From: Sulfidibacterium sp964549335
GTDB taxonomy: Bacteria > Bacteroidota > Bacteroidia > Bacteroidales > F082
Assembly (NCBI GenBank): GCA_964549335.1
Contig: CAZJUQ010000017.1
Coordinates: 62,001-126,000, forward strand
Direction of reading: 5' to 3'
DNA: 64,000 nt
Made by a program: the position numbers and the translations under genes. How positions within the stretch are numbered: the stretch's first letter is position 1; every line of letters begins with the position of its first letter. Positions 18,165 through 26,207 of the stretch are shown here, piece after piece. The notes beneath the pieces are model-generated. The model was not told the origin of the DNA, searched no databases, and was given only the letters and a program-made list of their open reading frames with translations.

Positions 18165-18279
18165 GAAAAAGTTCTTCTTTTTTATTTTATAAGCTTTACG
18201 TTTTCAAACACAATAGCGGCGGATTCAAATAAAGTGGCGGCTAATTCAAGTTTTAAGGGGGCACGTGCCGTTAATAAAT

Positions 18280-18287
18280 TAATTTTG
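18280..18287 (+). promoter_or_regulatory. Candidate -7 box for the OmpA-like gene
   Basis: TAATTTTG matches TAnnTTTG, 42 bases before the ATG at 18330. The -33 region lacks TTG, which would suit an activator-dependent promoter such as one driven by the upstream LytTR regulator (inference). Confidence 0.45.
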
Positions 18288-18329
18288 CTTGCAAACACAG
18301 TATAGCTAATCGTAATAATTTGTTTAATT

Positions 18330-19631
18330 ATGAAAATGAAAAATGCAATGAAAATTTTAGCGCTTCTGTTTCTGTCGATGACGGTGAGCTTAAGTGTAAA
18401 TGCTCAAGCCATAAAAGTTCCCGTTAAGAAAAAAGTGGAAAATCAAGTGAACACCCGTGCCAACAACAACGTTGACCATTTACTCGACAAAGGTTTCGAC
18501 GAAGTGGAAAACGGAATAAAAGGTCTGTTCAAAAAAAAGAAACACAAAAAAAACAAAAGCGGTAACGACCAATCGCAAGCAACGGAACAAAATTCTAACA
18601 TGCAGGGTGAAAATGCCGCAGAACAAAACGCTCAAACGGACAAAGAGCAGGTGCACAATCCGAAAGTTAAATGGGCAAAATACGATTTTGTGCCGGGTCA
18701 AACCGTGATATTCGAAGACGGACCTTCGCAAGATGAAGAGAACGGCGAATTTCCCAGTCGCTGGGACTTATATGAAGGAAATGTTGAAATAGGTGAAGTG
18801 GACGGTGAAATGGTTATAATGTTCTTGAGTGGAAGCGACGCCATTGTCCCTTACCTGAAAAACTCAAAAGAAGACTATTTGCCCGATGTTTTTACCTTTG
18901 AAATGGATGTTTGGTTTAGCAAGGGTTCTTCCACTGCAAACCGGGTTTGGGTTTGTCTCGGAGATAAAAAAAACCAGGGAAACAGAGGCGGTTCTAGCAA
19001 ATGTTTGGTTATCATGCCGCACAGTCTGGAGTTCTTAAACTCCGAAATGGATTATCCCGGAACCGAAAATGTCGGTTGGACGGTGGAACGTACAGGTTCG
19101 TGGCGCCACATTGCCATTGCATATACAAAAGGTAAGTTTAAAGCATATATGGATGATACACGCCTGATAAATGTTCCGCACCTCGAAGTTAATCCTACCG
19201 GAATTACCATCGAATCGGGTAACGACAACATTTTTATTAAAAACATACGTATTGCTAAAGGCGGCGTAAAATATTACGACAGAGTGCTTAGCGACGGTAA
19301 AATTGTTGAAAACGGTATCCGTTTCGACGTTAACAAAGCCACTCTGAAACCCGAAAGTATGGGACCTATTAATAAGATATATAAACTGATGAAAAAATAT
19401 CCCGACTTGAAATTCAGCGTGGAAGGACATACCGACAGCGACGGCGACGAAGATTTCAATATGGAACTTTCGAAAAAACGTGCTCTTACCGTAATGAATA
19501 AATTAATCTCCATGGGAATTGATAAATCGCGCCTTAAATATACCGGTTGGGGCGAATCGAAACCTATTGACACCAATGCCACCCCTGAAGGAAAAGCAAA
19601 CAACAGAAGAGTGGAATTTGTGAAATTTTAA
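18330..19631 (+). CDS. OmpA-family envelope protein with LamG-like middle domain
   Basis: 433 residues. The signal peptide ends about VNA/Q (25/26). A lysine-rich segment (GLFKKKKHKKNKSG, near residues 65-80) and a Gln/Asn-rich linker follow. Residues about 130-310 look like a concanavalin/LamG-type beta sandwich (SRWDLYEGNVEIGEVDGE, WRHIAIAYTKGKFKAYMDDT). The C-terminal ~110 residues form an OmpA peptidoglycan-binding domain: GIRFDVNKATLKPESM, FSVEGHTDSDGDEDFN, LSKKRALTVMNKLI and NNRRVEFVKF. It likely anchors to peptidoglycan from the outer membrane or periplasm. It follows a LytTR system and precedes four more envelope genes, so a shared envelope role is inferred. Confidence 0.85.
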   Translation: MKMKNAMKILALLFLSMTVSLSVNAQAIKVPVKKKVENQVNTRANNNVDHLLDKGFDEVENGIKGLFKKKKHKKNKSGNDQSQATEQNSNMQGENAAEQNAQTDKEQVHNPKVKWAKYDFVPGQTVIFEDGPSQDEENGEFPSRWDLYEGNVEIGEVDGEMVIMFLSGSDAIVPYLKNSKEDYLPDVFTFEMDVWFSKGSSTANRVWVCLGDKKNQGNRGGSSKCLVIMPHSLEFLNSEMDYPGTENVGWTVERTGSWRHIAIAYTKGKFKAYMDDTRLINVPHLEVNPTGITIESGNDNIFIKNIRIAKGGVKYYDRVLSDGKIVENGIRFDVNKATLKPESMGPINKIYKLMKKYPDLKFSVEGHTDSDGDEDFNMELSKKRALTVMNKLISMGIDKSRLKYTGWGESKPIDTNATPEGKANNRRVEFVKF

Positions 19632-19825
19632 TAACGGAAACAATTTTGCGCCTTGTTACAAAAAGCAATACAAACCTAAAACAATAACTCCATGCAATTT
19701 TTAAACTTAATACGGCTTAATACCTCGACAACGGAAACGACAGGGCAATATGAATTTTGCCGGCTATTGCGGTAACGCTGCTAATGTTTTTTTAAGTGAT
19801 AATTTTTGGTTAATATAGAGATACC

Positions 19826-20302
19826 ATGATAAAATCATATAAATTTATTTCTCTTTTTCTTTCCCTGATTTTTGTTGGAATGGCAGGGTGTACCGGCAAG
19901 ATAGACCGTACGGGCTTTTTGAAACCGGTGAAAATAAAAATTCCGAACGATATTAAAAACGATAAGTCGAAAGTTGAATTTATTAAAGCATCGGAAAAAA
20001 TTATTAACGACTTGTCCGACCGTTTCGAAAATATCGCTCTTCACAATAAAGAACTTTTAAATAAAAAAGAAGACGAACTGACGGTTATGGATAAAATTAA
20101 ACTGACAAAATTGAGCGTGGAATTGATTTCCGTTGGTGAATCCCTGAACCGTGAACTCGAAAAAATAAACAGCTATATGGATAAAAAACAGGAAGACGGT
20201 ATTAACCAGCCCGATTTGAAAGTTTATGAAATTGTAGAAAAGTCAATAGAAGAACGCATTAATCAGTTGGACAAAAAGTACAATAATTATCTGAAAAATT
20301 AA
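19826..20302 (+). CDS. Small putative lipoprotein, unknown function
   Basis: 158 residues. The N-terminus MIKSYKFISLFLSLIFVGMA ends in a lipobox-like GMAGC with Cys22 as the lipidation site. The rest is charged and helical with coiled-coil character (KIINDLSDRFENIALHNKEL, ESLNRELEKINSYMDKKQ). No family recognised. It is the first gene of a same-strand run at 19826-22766 with gaps of 13 to 28 bases, ending at a strong terminator, so it is likely cotranscribed with the next three genes. Confidence 0.7.
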   Translation: MIKSYKFISLFLSLIFVGMAGCTGKIDRTGFLKPVKIKIPNDIKNDKSKVEFIKASEKIINDLSDRFENIALHNKELLNKKEDELTVMDKIKLTKLSVELISVGESLNRELEKINSYMDKKQEDGINQPDLKVYEIVEKSIEERINQLDKKYNNYLKN

Positions 20303-20329
20303 TTAACACAACATAAAAAGTATAAACAA

Positions 20330-21151
20330 ATGAAAAAGTTTCAAAAACAACAAAGTAAAACGGCAAAATTTCTGTTTGCCGGTGTAATTTTACTTCTTGC
20401 TTTCGGACAATTGAAAGCGCAAGACGATTACATCAAACGTTATCCCATTGAGTCGGCCAAGGTAACATACAACGTGAAATCGCCCGACGGTAACGGTACA
20501 AAAGTGCTTATTTTCGATAATTACGGAAAACGCCAATCCGTTCACGAAACACTGAAAAAACACGGAAAAGTGATAAAAGACAATCTGATTTTATTTAATA
20601 ACGATAAATCATACATCGTTGATTTGCTTGAAAATACCGCAATTGACCAGTCTGAAATTTCGGGAATGGCAATGAATATGGTGAAAGGAATGGGTGGTGA
20701 CGACATGTCGGCTTCGGGTAAAAAAGTTTTGGAAAGTATGGGCGGAAAACAGATTGGCAACGAATCTTTCCTGGGCAAAAACTGCGAAAAATGGCAAGTT
20801 AATACCATGGGAAAAACAACAATGCTCATCTGGAAAGGAATTCCTCTGAAAACCGAAAGCCGTGTGTTCGGGATAAAATCACTCGAAGAGGCCACAAGCA
20901 TTAAAACGGGTTTGTCGTTTAGCGACAGCGATTTTGAACCCCCTGCCGGAATAAAAATAGAAAACACTGCTGAAAAAATAAACGAATCGATGGAAATTAG
21001 CGATGAAGACAGGGAACAGATGAGAAAACTTCAAAATATGTCGTATTCCGAATATAAAAGCATTCTGAAAAAAGATAATCCCAACTTGACGGATGAAGAG
21101 ATTAAACAATCGTACGAATTGATGAAAAAATTAGGAAAAATATTTAATTAA
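20330..21151 (+). CDS. Secreted protein, DUF4412-like, unknown function
   Basis: 273 residues. A signal peptide covers about residues 1-30 (FLFAGVILLLAFGQLKAQ). The region about 35-215 is a beta-rich fold reminiscent of DUF4412-type periplasmic proteins: YNVKSPDGNGTKVLIFDNYG, then FLGKNCEKWQVNTMGKTTML and IWKGIPLKTES. A Met/Gly-rich stretch (GMAMNMVKGMGGDDMS) sits in the middle. The C-terminal ~60 residues are helical and acidic (EDREQMRKLQNMSYSEYK). Likely periplasmic. It belongs to the same transcription unit as the lipoprotein upstream and the DUF805 protein downstream. Confidence 0.65.
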   Translation: MKKFQKQQSKTAKFLFAGVILLLAFGQLKAQDDYIKRYPIESAKVTYNVKSPDGNGTKVLIFDNYGKRQSVHETLKKHGKVIKDNLILFNNDKSYIVDLLENTAIDQSEISGMAMNMVKGMGGDDMSASGKKVLESMGGKQIGNESFLGKNCEKWQVNTMGKTTMLIWKGIPLKTESRVFGIKSLEEATSIKTGLSFSDSDFEPPAGIKIENTAEKINESMEISDEDREQMRKLQNMSYSEYKSILKKDNPNLTDEEIKQSYELMKKLGKIFN

Positions 21152-21164
21152 AACATTTAAAACT

Positions 21165-21524
21165 ATGAATTGGTATTTAAAAGTCCTTAAACAGTATGCC
21201 GACTTTAACGGCCGTGCTTCCAGAACCGAATTTTGGATGTTCGTTTTGTTCAATATTATTTTTGCCGTGGCGGCAAACATAATCGATTACATTTTGGGAA
21301 CAGGATATGTTTTTAACATGATTTACAATTTGGCGATACTTGTTCCCTCCATTGCCGTTTCGGTTCGAAGATTGCACGATATAAACAAAAGCGGCTGGTT
21401 GCTGCTCGTGAGTTTAATTCCGGTAATAGGCATCATTTGGTTAATTATTTTGTTTGTTACCGAAGGTACTCCCGGCGAAAACCAGTACGGCCCCAATCCT
21501 ATGGACGACCCCGCAGGATTTTAA
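21165..21524 (+). CDS. DUF805 inner-membrane protein
   Basis: 119 residues with four hydrophobic segments. The family hallmark is visible: ADFNGRASRTEFWMFVLFN at the start, then VSVRRLHDINKSGWLLLVSL and FVTEGTPGENQYGPNP at the end. DUF805 proteins are small membrane proteins of unknown role, often beside envelope or stress genes. It starts 13 bases after the preceding stop and 27 bases before the next gene, inside the likely operon. Function within the cluster is unknown. Confidence 0.9.
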   Translation: MNWYLKVLKQYADFNGRASRTEFWMFVLFNIIFAVAANIIDYILGTGYVFNMIYNLAILVPSIAVSVRRLHDINKSGWLLLVSLIPVIGIIWLIILFVTEGTPGENQYGPNPMDDPAGF

Positions 21525-21551
21525 AATTGTTAAATAGATATTTTGAATATT

Positions 21552-22766
21552 ATGTATAAACTCTTCTCTTTTATTGTATTCGGTATTTTAATGTCGTTTT
21601 CCTCTTTCGGCAAAGAGACTAAGGTGGCGGGTGACTGGTTGCTTACCAAAATAGAAACCCCCGGCGGAACAAAAGAGGTTTACGATTTTGTAAAATTTGA
21701 TGCTAACGGCGACTTCGTTTTCATGAATATGAAATTGGGAGTTTGGAAATACAACCAAAAGAGCAACGTGGTTGAGTTGTCGTCCGAAAAATTCGCTCTG
21801 GCAAACGGAAATAACAGCGTTGTTGAACTCAACGGCAATAAGATGATTCTCGAAAACAAGGGAAACAAAATGTATTTCCTAAGAATCGATTTCGAAAAAG
21901 TGTCGGAGGATAACAAAAATTCGGGTTTGGAAGGAACCTGGAAAACCATACCCGGTGAAAGCAATGTTTTACGGATTTTTGTTTTCAAACTCCCTGACAC
22001 TTTTTCATATGTCGAAAAAATTCCCGGCGTGGAAACCACAGGCGACGGCAGGTGGATTTACAAAAAAAACGATAACTCCCTTTTGCTTGTCGCCCGCATT
22101 GAAGACCTCGACAATGTTTTTAAAGTGGAAAAAATTTCACCGGATAAAATTTTGTTGAAAAGCAAAAATACCACCTTCACACTCGTAAAGGATACCCCTG
22201 TTTATAATATCGAAAATCTTAATTTTACGGAAGATGACTTTTTCGACCGGGACGGAAATTATAAGTACGAAGGTGACGAGGAAAAACTTCCCTGGAATGA
22301 TGAATACCGTATGTATGAGTATTTGAGCGGTGTTAAAAAACTGGAATACAAATACTCCTCTTTGGTTAACGGCACAAAAGTCTTTCAAACCAAAACCCTC
22401 GTTGCAAACGTATCGACCGATGAAAATCAAAACAGGGTTTGTGTCGATTTTATTTTTTACGGATACGATAAAGAACACTTGCCCGACGATACCGATTTGC
22501 CCCCCAATTGTGTGTCGGATAATAACTTCTATAACAGGTTGTTCCCCGAAAAAGAACTGGATTTCAGAGTGGTAGGTAAAGAAGATGTTAAAGTCGCCGC
22601 AGGTAATTTTAAATGCACTGTCGTGGAAGCTGTAGGAATGAACGACAATAAATTCAGAATGTGGATGATTGACGACAAGCCGGGAGTATATGCTAAAATA
22701 ATAGAGCAAAATAGCGATTCCTCTTTCGGCTATTATCATGTTTTCGAATTGCTGTCGATAAAATAA
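21552..22766 (+). CDS. Secreted protein with two lipocalin-like domains, unknown function
   Basis: 404 residues from ATG 21552 (a TTG three codons earlier is open). The signal peptide is MYKLFSFIVFGILMSFSSFG. Residues about 25-115 (VAGDWLLTKIETPGG, GVWKYNQKSNVVELSS) and about 125-215 (LEGTWKTIPGESNVLRIF, DGRWIYKKNDNSLLLVARI) look like two related lipocalin-like beta barrels. The C-terminal ~170 residues contain VKVAAGNFKCTVVEAVGMND, a DUF3108-like segment. It is the last gene before a strong terminator. It probably binds a lipid or other hydrophobic ligand in the periplasm or outside the cell, but that is inference from fold only. Confidence 0.65.
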   Translation: MYKLFSFIVFGILMSFSSFGKETKVAGDWLLTKIETPGGTKEVYDFVKFDANGDFVFMNMKLGVWKYNQKSNVVELSSEKFALANGNNSVVELNGNKMILENKGNKMYFLRIDFEKVSEDNKNSGLEGTWKTIPGESNVLRIFVFKLPDTFSYVEKIPGVETTGDGRWIYKKNDNSLLLVARIEDLDNVFKVEKISPDKILLKSKNTTFTLVKDTPVYNIENLNFTEDDFFDRDGNYKYEGDEEKLPWNDEYRMYEYLSGVKKLEYKYSSLVNGTKVFQTKTLVANVSTDENQNRVCVDFIFYGYDKEHLPDDTDLPPNCVSDNNFYNRLFPEKELDFRVVGKEDVKVAAGNFKCTVVEAVGMNDNKFRMWMIDDKPGVYAKIIEQNSDSSFGYYHVFELLSIK

Positions 22767-22789
22767 AAATATAGAACAATACGGCTTTT

Positions 22790-22837
22790 TCCGGCAACCG
22801 TTTTTGTCGAAAAATTACGGTTGCCGGATTTTTTTTT
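22790..22837 (+). terminator. Intrinsic terminator after the envelope operon
   Basis: TCCGGCAACCG (22790-22800) pairs perfectly with CGGTTGCCGGA (22818-22828). The 17-base loop itself contains T5/A5 that can extend the helix. Nine T follow. It lies only 20 bases before the ATG of the next gene. Confidence 0.88.
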
Positions 22838-22857
22838 AACACACACAACTTTTTTTA

Positions 22858-24474
22858 ATGAAACGGTTACCCTTTTTTATTTTCTTAATCTTTACCCTTT
22901 TTGCGGGCAGTGTTGCTTTTGCACGTCAGGTGGAAATTGCCCTCTCTTCTAATGTGGAAGCCAACAAGTTTACCGATGAAGAGATAAAAAAATACAGCTT
23001 GTCTGACCAAAACTACGACAAAGCCGGAATAATAAAAAAAGAAAATGAAGTAACCGCAAAATTCCAAGAACTGGTAAAATTCCGATATGCGGAAATATTG
23101 CGAAAACTCGGCAAAAACAATGACGTGCGCTTTGTTGACGAGTATAATCCCTCCACAACAAATTTTATTCTGCGCATAGTATTCTACATTACCGTTGACG
23201 AGGTGCCGTTGGATGTAAATATTGAAGGAAAAAAGTTGAAATCAGGCGAATACATACACGGGCTATACGTTATTCACGTGATGTTTCAACTCGAAGACCC
23301 CCATTCGGCAAACAACAACGAAATAGTCGATTTGACACCCGAATATCACTATGTTTACAATTCAAACGAACATCTTACGGCTGATTTTCTTATTAACGAT
23401 TATTGGAAATTCTTTATGAAAAATGCCGTTCCCAAAGCCAATGCCGATGCCATGAGCTCTATTATCGAAAGTTTTACCCTTTACGCTAAAGCATCAATAA
23501 AATATAAACCCTTGGAGGGCAAAAAACCCAAAGCCGACGGAAAACAAAAGGGATATGTAACTGTGAAAATTCCTGAAATAACCGGCGAAGCAAAGAAAAA
23601 CAGCATAACACGGTTTTTGTTGAAATGCGAAAAAGGAACTTTCCTTGAAACGGGTACAAACCAAATAGAATTCAGCGGTGCCGAATGTTATTATGAAAAC
23701 TACGGCGGCAAAAGAGTTTTCAAAACCAAATATAAAGCCTACAATTGTAAAGATTACGAAAAATCTAAACGCAATTACGATATTTTTACCTTGATTCAAA
23801 AAGAGTGTATGCAAAAAGAGGTTGAAAATACCCTGCTTGAAAAAAAGGTCATTTTTCAGTGCGAAAAGAGATACGATGTTTACGCCTATTATACCGCTCC
23901 GAAATATGTTAAAGCCGCTGTTGTATGGAGAAATGTTACAATACGGTTTCCCGGCGAGGGACAAACACCCCAGGAATTGGTCTATTCGCCGGCACTCGAA
24001 AATAAAAGTTTGGACGAAATTAAAGGTACCGATGGAAAACCTTTGAAAATACCTTTCTCTATGATGATGCCGGGATACGGAAAACGGACATTATACGGCA
24101 TCCCGCAAAACGAATACAGCACACCCGAAATATTGTATGTAACTTCGCTTATGAAAGATGTCCCTTTTTCCGTTGATTTGTCGCACAACGCTTTAAACTC
24201 GTGCGAAATAATTAAAATGGATAACGGACCTGTCTATTTGGACCTCTCTTTTGACCTCTATATGGGGAATCTACCCGAAGCTTTACAAAATACCGTCAGG
24301 TGCTGGGACCCGAAAGTGATGAGAATGATGGGGCATACTCTGGCGCGTTACCATTTCCCAACGGCTTACATTACCGAAAAGGATATTGAAAATTTTAAAA
24401 AGTTTACAAAGGTCGAAAAAACACTCTCCAACGGAAAAGCAACCTTGAGGCTGGAATTTATTCCCGAAAAATAA
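22858..24474 (+). CDS. Secreted protein of unknown function, 538 residues
   Basis: The signal peptide is MKRLPFFIFLIFTLFAGSVA with cleavage near FAR. No known domain was recognised. Residues 25-215 look like one domain (FRYAEILRKLGKNNDVRFVD, TNFILRIVFYITVDEV, HGLYVIHVMFQLEDPHS). A central region has several cysteines (LKCEKGTFLETG, FSGAECYYENYGG, IQKECMQKEV, IFQCEKRYDVYAYY). The C-terminal part contains VPFSVDLSHNALNSCEIIKM. It is probably periplasmic or exported. Its start follows the preceding terminator by 20 bases, so either read-through or a promoter inside the upstream gene must drive it. Confidence 0.65.
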   Translation: MKRLPFFIFLIFTLFAGSVAFARQVEIALSSNVEANKFTDEEIKKYSLSDQNYDKAGIIKKENEVTAKFQELVKFRYAEILRKLGKNNDVRFVDEYNPSTTNFILRIVFYITVDEVPLDVNIEGKKLKSGEYIHGLYVIHVMFQLEDPHSANNNEIVDLTPEYHYVYNSNEHLTADFLINDYWKFFMKNAVPKANADAMSSIIESFTLYAKASIKYKPLEGKKPKADGKQKGYVTVKIPEITGEAKKNSITRFLLKCEKGTFLETGTNQIEFSGAECYYENYGGKRVFKTKYKAYNCKDYEKSKRNYDIFTLIQKECMQKEVENTLLEKKVIFQCEKRYDVYAYYTAPKYVKAAVVWRNVTIRFPGEGQTPQELVYSPALENKSLDEIKGTDGKPLKIPFSMMMPGYGKRTLYGIPQNEYSTPEILYVTSLMKDVPFSVDLSHNALNSCEIIKMDNGPVYLDLSFDLYMGNLPEALQNTVRCWDPKVMRMMGHTLARYHFPTAYITEKDIENFKKFTKVEKTLSNGKATLRLEFIPEK

Positions 24475-24577
24475 CATATGCCTACATCATACCTCTGTTC
24501 GGCAAATCGGTTCGCCTCCGCTTCGACGTAACATAACATTCTCTCTTTTTCCCTTTCCGTTTGTAACAAACAAAAAC

Positions 24578-24585
24578 TATATTTG
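24578..24585 (+). promoter_or_regulatory. Candidate -7 box for the DUF212 gene
   Basis: TATATTTG matches TAnnTTTG, 17 bases before the ATG at 24603. A TTTG lies at 24560-24563 but its 14-base spacing is shorter than usual. Confidence 0.45.
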
Positions 24586-24602
24586 TAAAAAAAACTAAAT
24601 GT

Positions 24603-25067
24603 ATGAGCGGAGGAATAGTACTCGGAAACAAAATTCTTGATGTTGTTACTGCTGCATGGTTTCTTGCACAATTTTACAAAGTTGCAGTTTCATTGATTAT
24701 GGAAAAAAAGATTATTTGGCGGCGTATGTTCGAAACGGGCGGTATGCCCAGTTCGCATTCCGCCACGGTTGCGGCACTTTCAACTTCGGTAGGCATTGTT
24801 TACGGTGTTACGTCAACGCTTTTTGCCGTTGTAACCGTTTTTGCCGTTATCGTTATGCACGATGCATCGGGAATAAGACGGGCGGCGGGAAAACAAGCCG
24901 GTGTGTTGAATAAACTTTCCGAATCGCTAAATGCCATATTCGAAAACAGGTTTCAACAAGAAAACTTGCGCGAACTGCTCGGACATACACCCGTGGAAGT
25001 ATTTGTGGGAGCTCTGCTCGGTGTGGCGGTGGCGTTTTTGTTGAGGTTTTATCTGTTGGCAACATGA
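24603..25067 (+). CDS. DUF212 (divergent PAP2-like) membrane protein
   Basis: 154 residues, hydrophobic. GGMPSSHSATVAAL (residues 46-59) and MHDASGIRRAAGKQA are the DUF212/YuiD signature, a divergent relative of acid-phosphatase/PAP2 membrane enzymes. The SSH motif retains the phosphatase-like residues. EVFVGALLGVAVAFLLRF forms the last helix. The family may act on a phospholipid or prenyl phosphate, but no member's substrate can be assigned from sequence. It is a single-gene unit with its own promoter and a terminator downstream. Confidence 0.9.
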   Translation: MSGGIVLGNKILDVVTAAWFLAQFYKVAVSLIMEKKIIWRRMFETGGMPSSHSATVAALSTSVGIVYGVTSTLFAVVTVFAVIVMHDASGIRRAAGKQAGVLNKLSESLNAIFENRFQQENLRELLGHTPVEVFVGALLGVAVAFLLRFYLLAT

Positions 25068-25147
25068 TTTCATCTCTTGTAAAAATTAAAACAGACATCA
25101 ATGTATTGCCGACCACAAATAATATGGAATTGAAAAAAAAGATAATG

Positions 25148-25170
25148 ACGGAGAGAGAGCCTCCGTTTTT
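25148..25170 (+). terminator. Probable intrinsic terminator after the DUF212 gene
   Basis: ACGGAG (25148-25153) pairs with CTCCGT (25161-25166) around a 7-base loop and is followed by a T run. The stem is short (6 bp) but GC-rich. Confidence 0.6.
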
Positions 25171-25222
25171 CTGCTGAAATTCCGGAACAACTTGAATTTG
25201 TTATTTCAAAAACATAATAGAT

Positions 25223-25921
25223 ATGAGAAAATTATTAATAATTGCGGTTATGGTAGCATTTTGCGGCTGTAATCCTGCAAACGGAAACAAAACCGTAGGC
25301 GGCAAACAAAACAAAACCCTTGCAAAGGCAGGAGTTAATAAACTTTTTGCCCCCGATACTGTTTTTACTTTTGATAATTACGATGAAGGCGGCTTGCCTG
25401 CCGGCTGGTCACAGTATAAAACCGGTACGGGTAAACCCGGTATTTGGAAAATAGTTGATGATAACGGCAATAAAGTTTTGATGCAAACATCAGAAAATTA
25501 TCACGGCTACCATTTCAATGTGGCGGTAAACGACAGTCTGAAATACGGTAACCTTGAACTAAGGGTTAAATTTAAGGCTGTTAAGGGTGACGAAGACGGT
25601 GGCGGCGGTCCTGTGTGGCGTTTTTACGATGAAGAAAATTATTATATCGCACGTGCCAACCCGCTTGAAAATAATTTCAGACTTTATAAAGTGGTTAACG
25701 GAAAAAGGATTTTGCTGAAAAGCGCCAACTTTAATATCGAAACGGGAAAATGGTATTCATTGAAAATAGTGATGTCGGAAAATAATATCAAGTGTTTCTT
25801 TAACGGTGAACTAAAACTTGAAGCAGATGATAACACATTTGTGAAAGCCGGAAAAATAGGGTTATGGACAAAAGCCGATGCCGTTACCATGTTCGACAAT
25901 CTGGAAGTGAAAAAACAGTGA
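25223..25921 (+). CDS. Putative lipoprotein with LamG/DUF1080-like beta sandwich
   Basis: 232 residues. MRKLLIIAVMVAFCGC is a signal sequence ending in a lipobox-like FCGC (Cys16). The mature part is one concanavalin-like sandwich: FDNYDEGGLPAGWSQYKTGT, YGNLELRVKFKAVKGDEDGG, GPVWRFYDEENYYIARANP, WYSLKIVMSENNIKCFFNGE and AGKIGLWTKADAVTMFDNLE. Similar folds occur in DUF1080 proteins that bind or cleave glycosides, but no catalytic residues can be picked out here. It lies downstream of DUF212 and is followed by 286 bases without a gene. Confidence 0.75.
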   Translation: MRKLLIIAVMVAFCGCNPANGNKTVGGKQNKTLAKAGVNKLFAPDTVFTFDNYDEGGLPAGWSQYKTGTGKPGIWKIVDDNGNKVLMQTSENYHGYHFNVAVNDSLKYGNLELRVKFKAVKGDEDGGGGPVWRFYDEENYYIARANPLENNFRLYKVVNGKRILLKSANFNIETGKWYSLKIVMSENNIKCFFNGELKLEADDNTFVKAGKIGLWTKADAVTMFDNLEVKKQ

Positions 25922-26207
25922 ATTACGGCAAAATAATTAACAACGGAAATTCAAACCGGCAAAAGCAAATTTCGAAAAATATTGAAATCGTTTGCAGTTA
26001 ATCGAATGATAGCTTTCGGCTGCCGTAATGTGATGCTGCCCCGGCTGTCCGGTATGAATTTCCAATGGTGCCGTTTATACAAATTCCTCTTTATTTGCAT
26101 TCCCTGAGCCGGCAAATTCAATGCCGTTCAACAGTATAACCTTTGCAATCTCCGCCTCAACGGTTCCTCCTCGGTGAAAATATTTTGCTAACGTTGTTCA
26201 ACGGTTT

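Noticed and set aside
25922..26207. RNA gene in the 286-base gap after the LamG-like lipoprotein
   Set aside because: No tRNA cloverleaf, no U-tract hairpin and no promoter box recognised.
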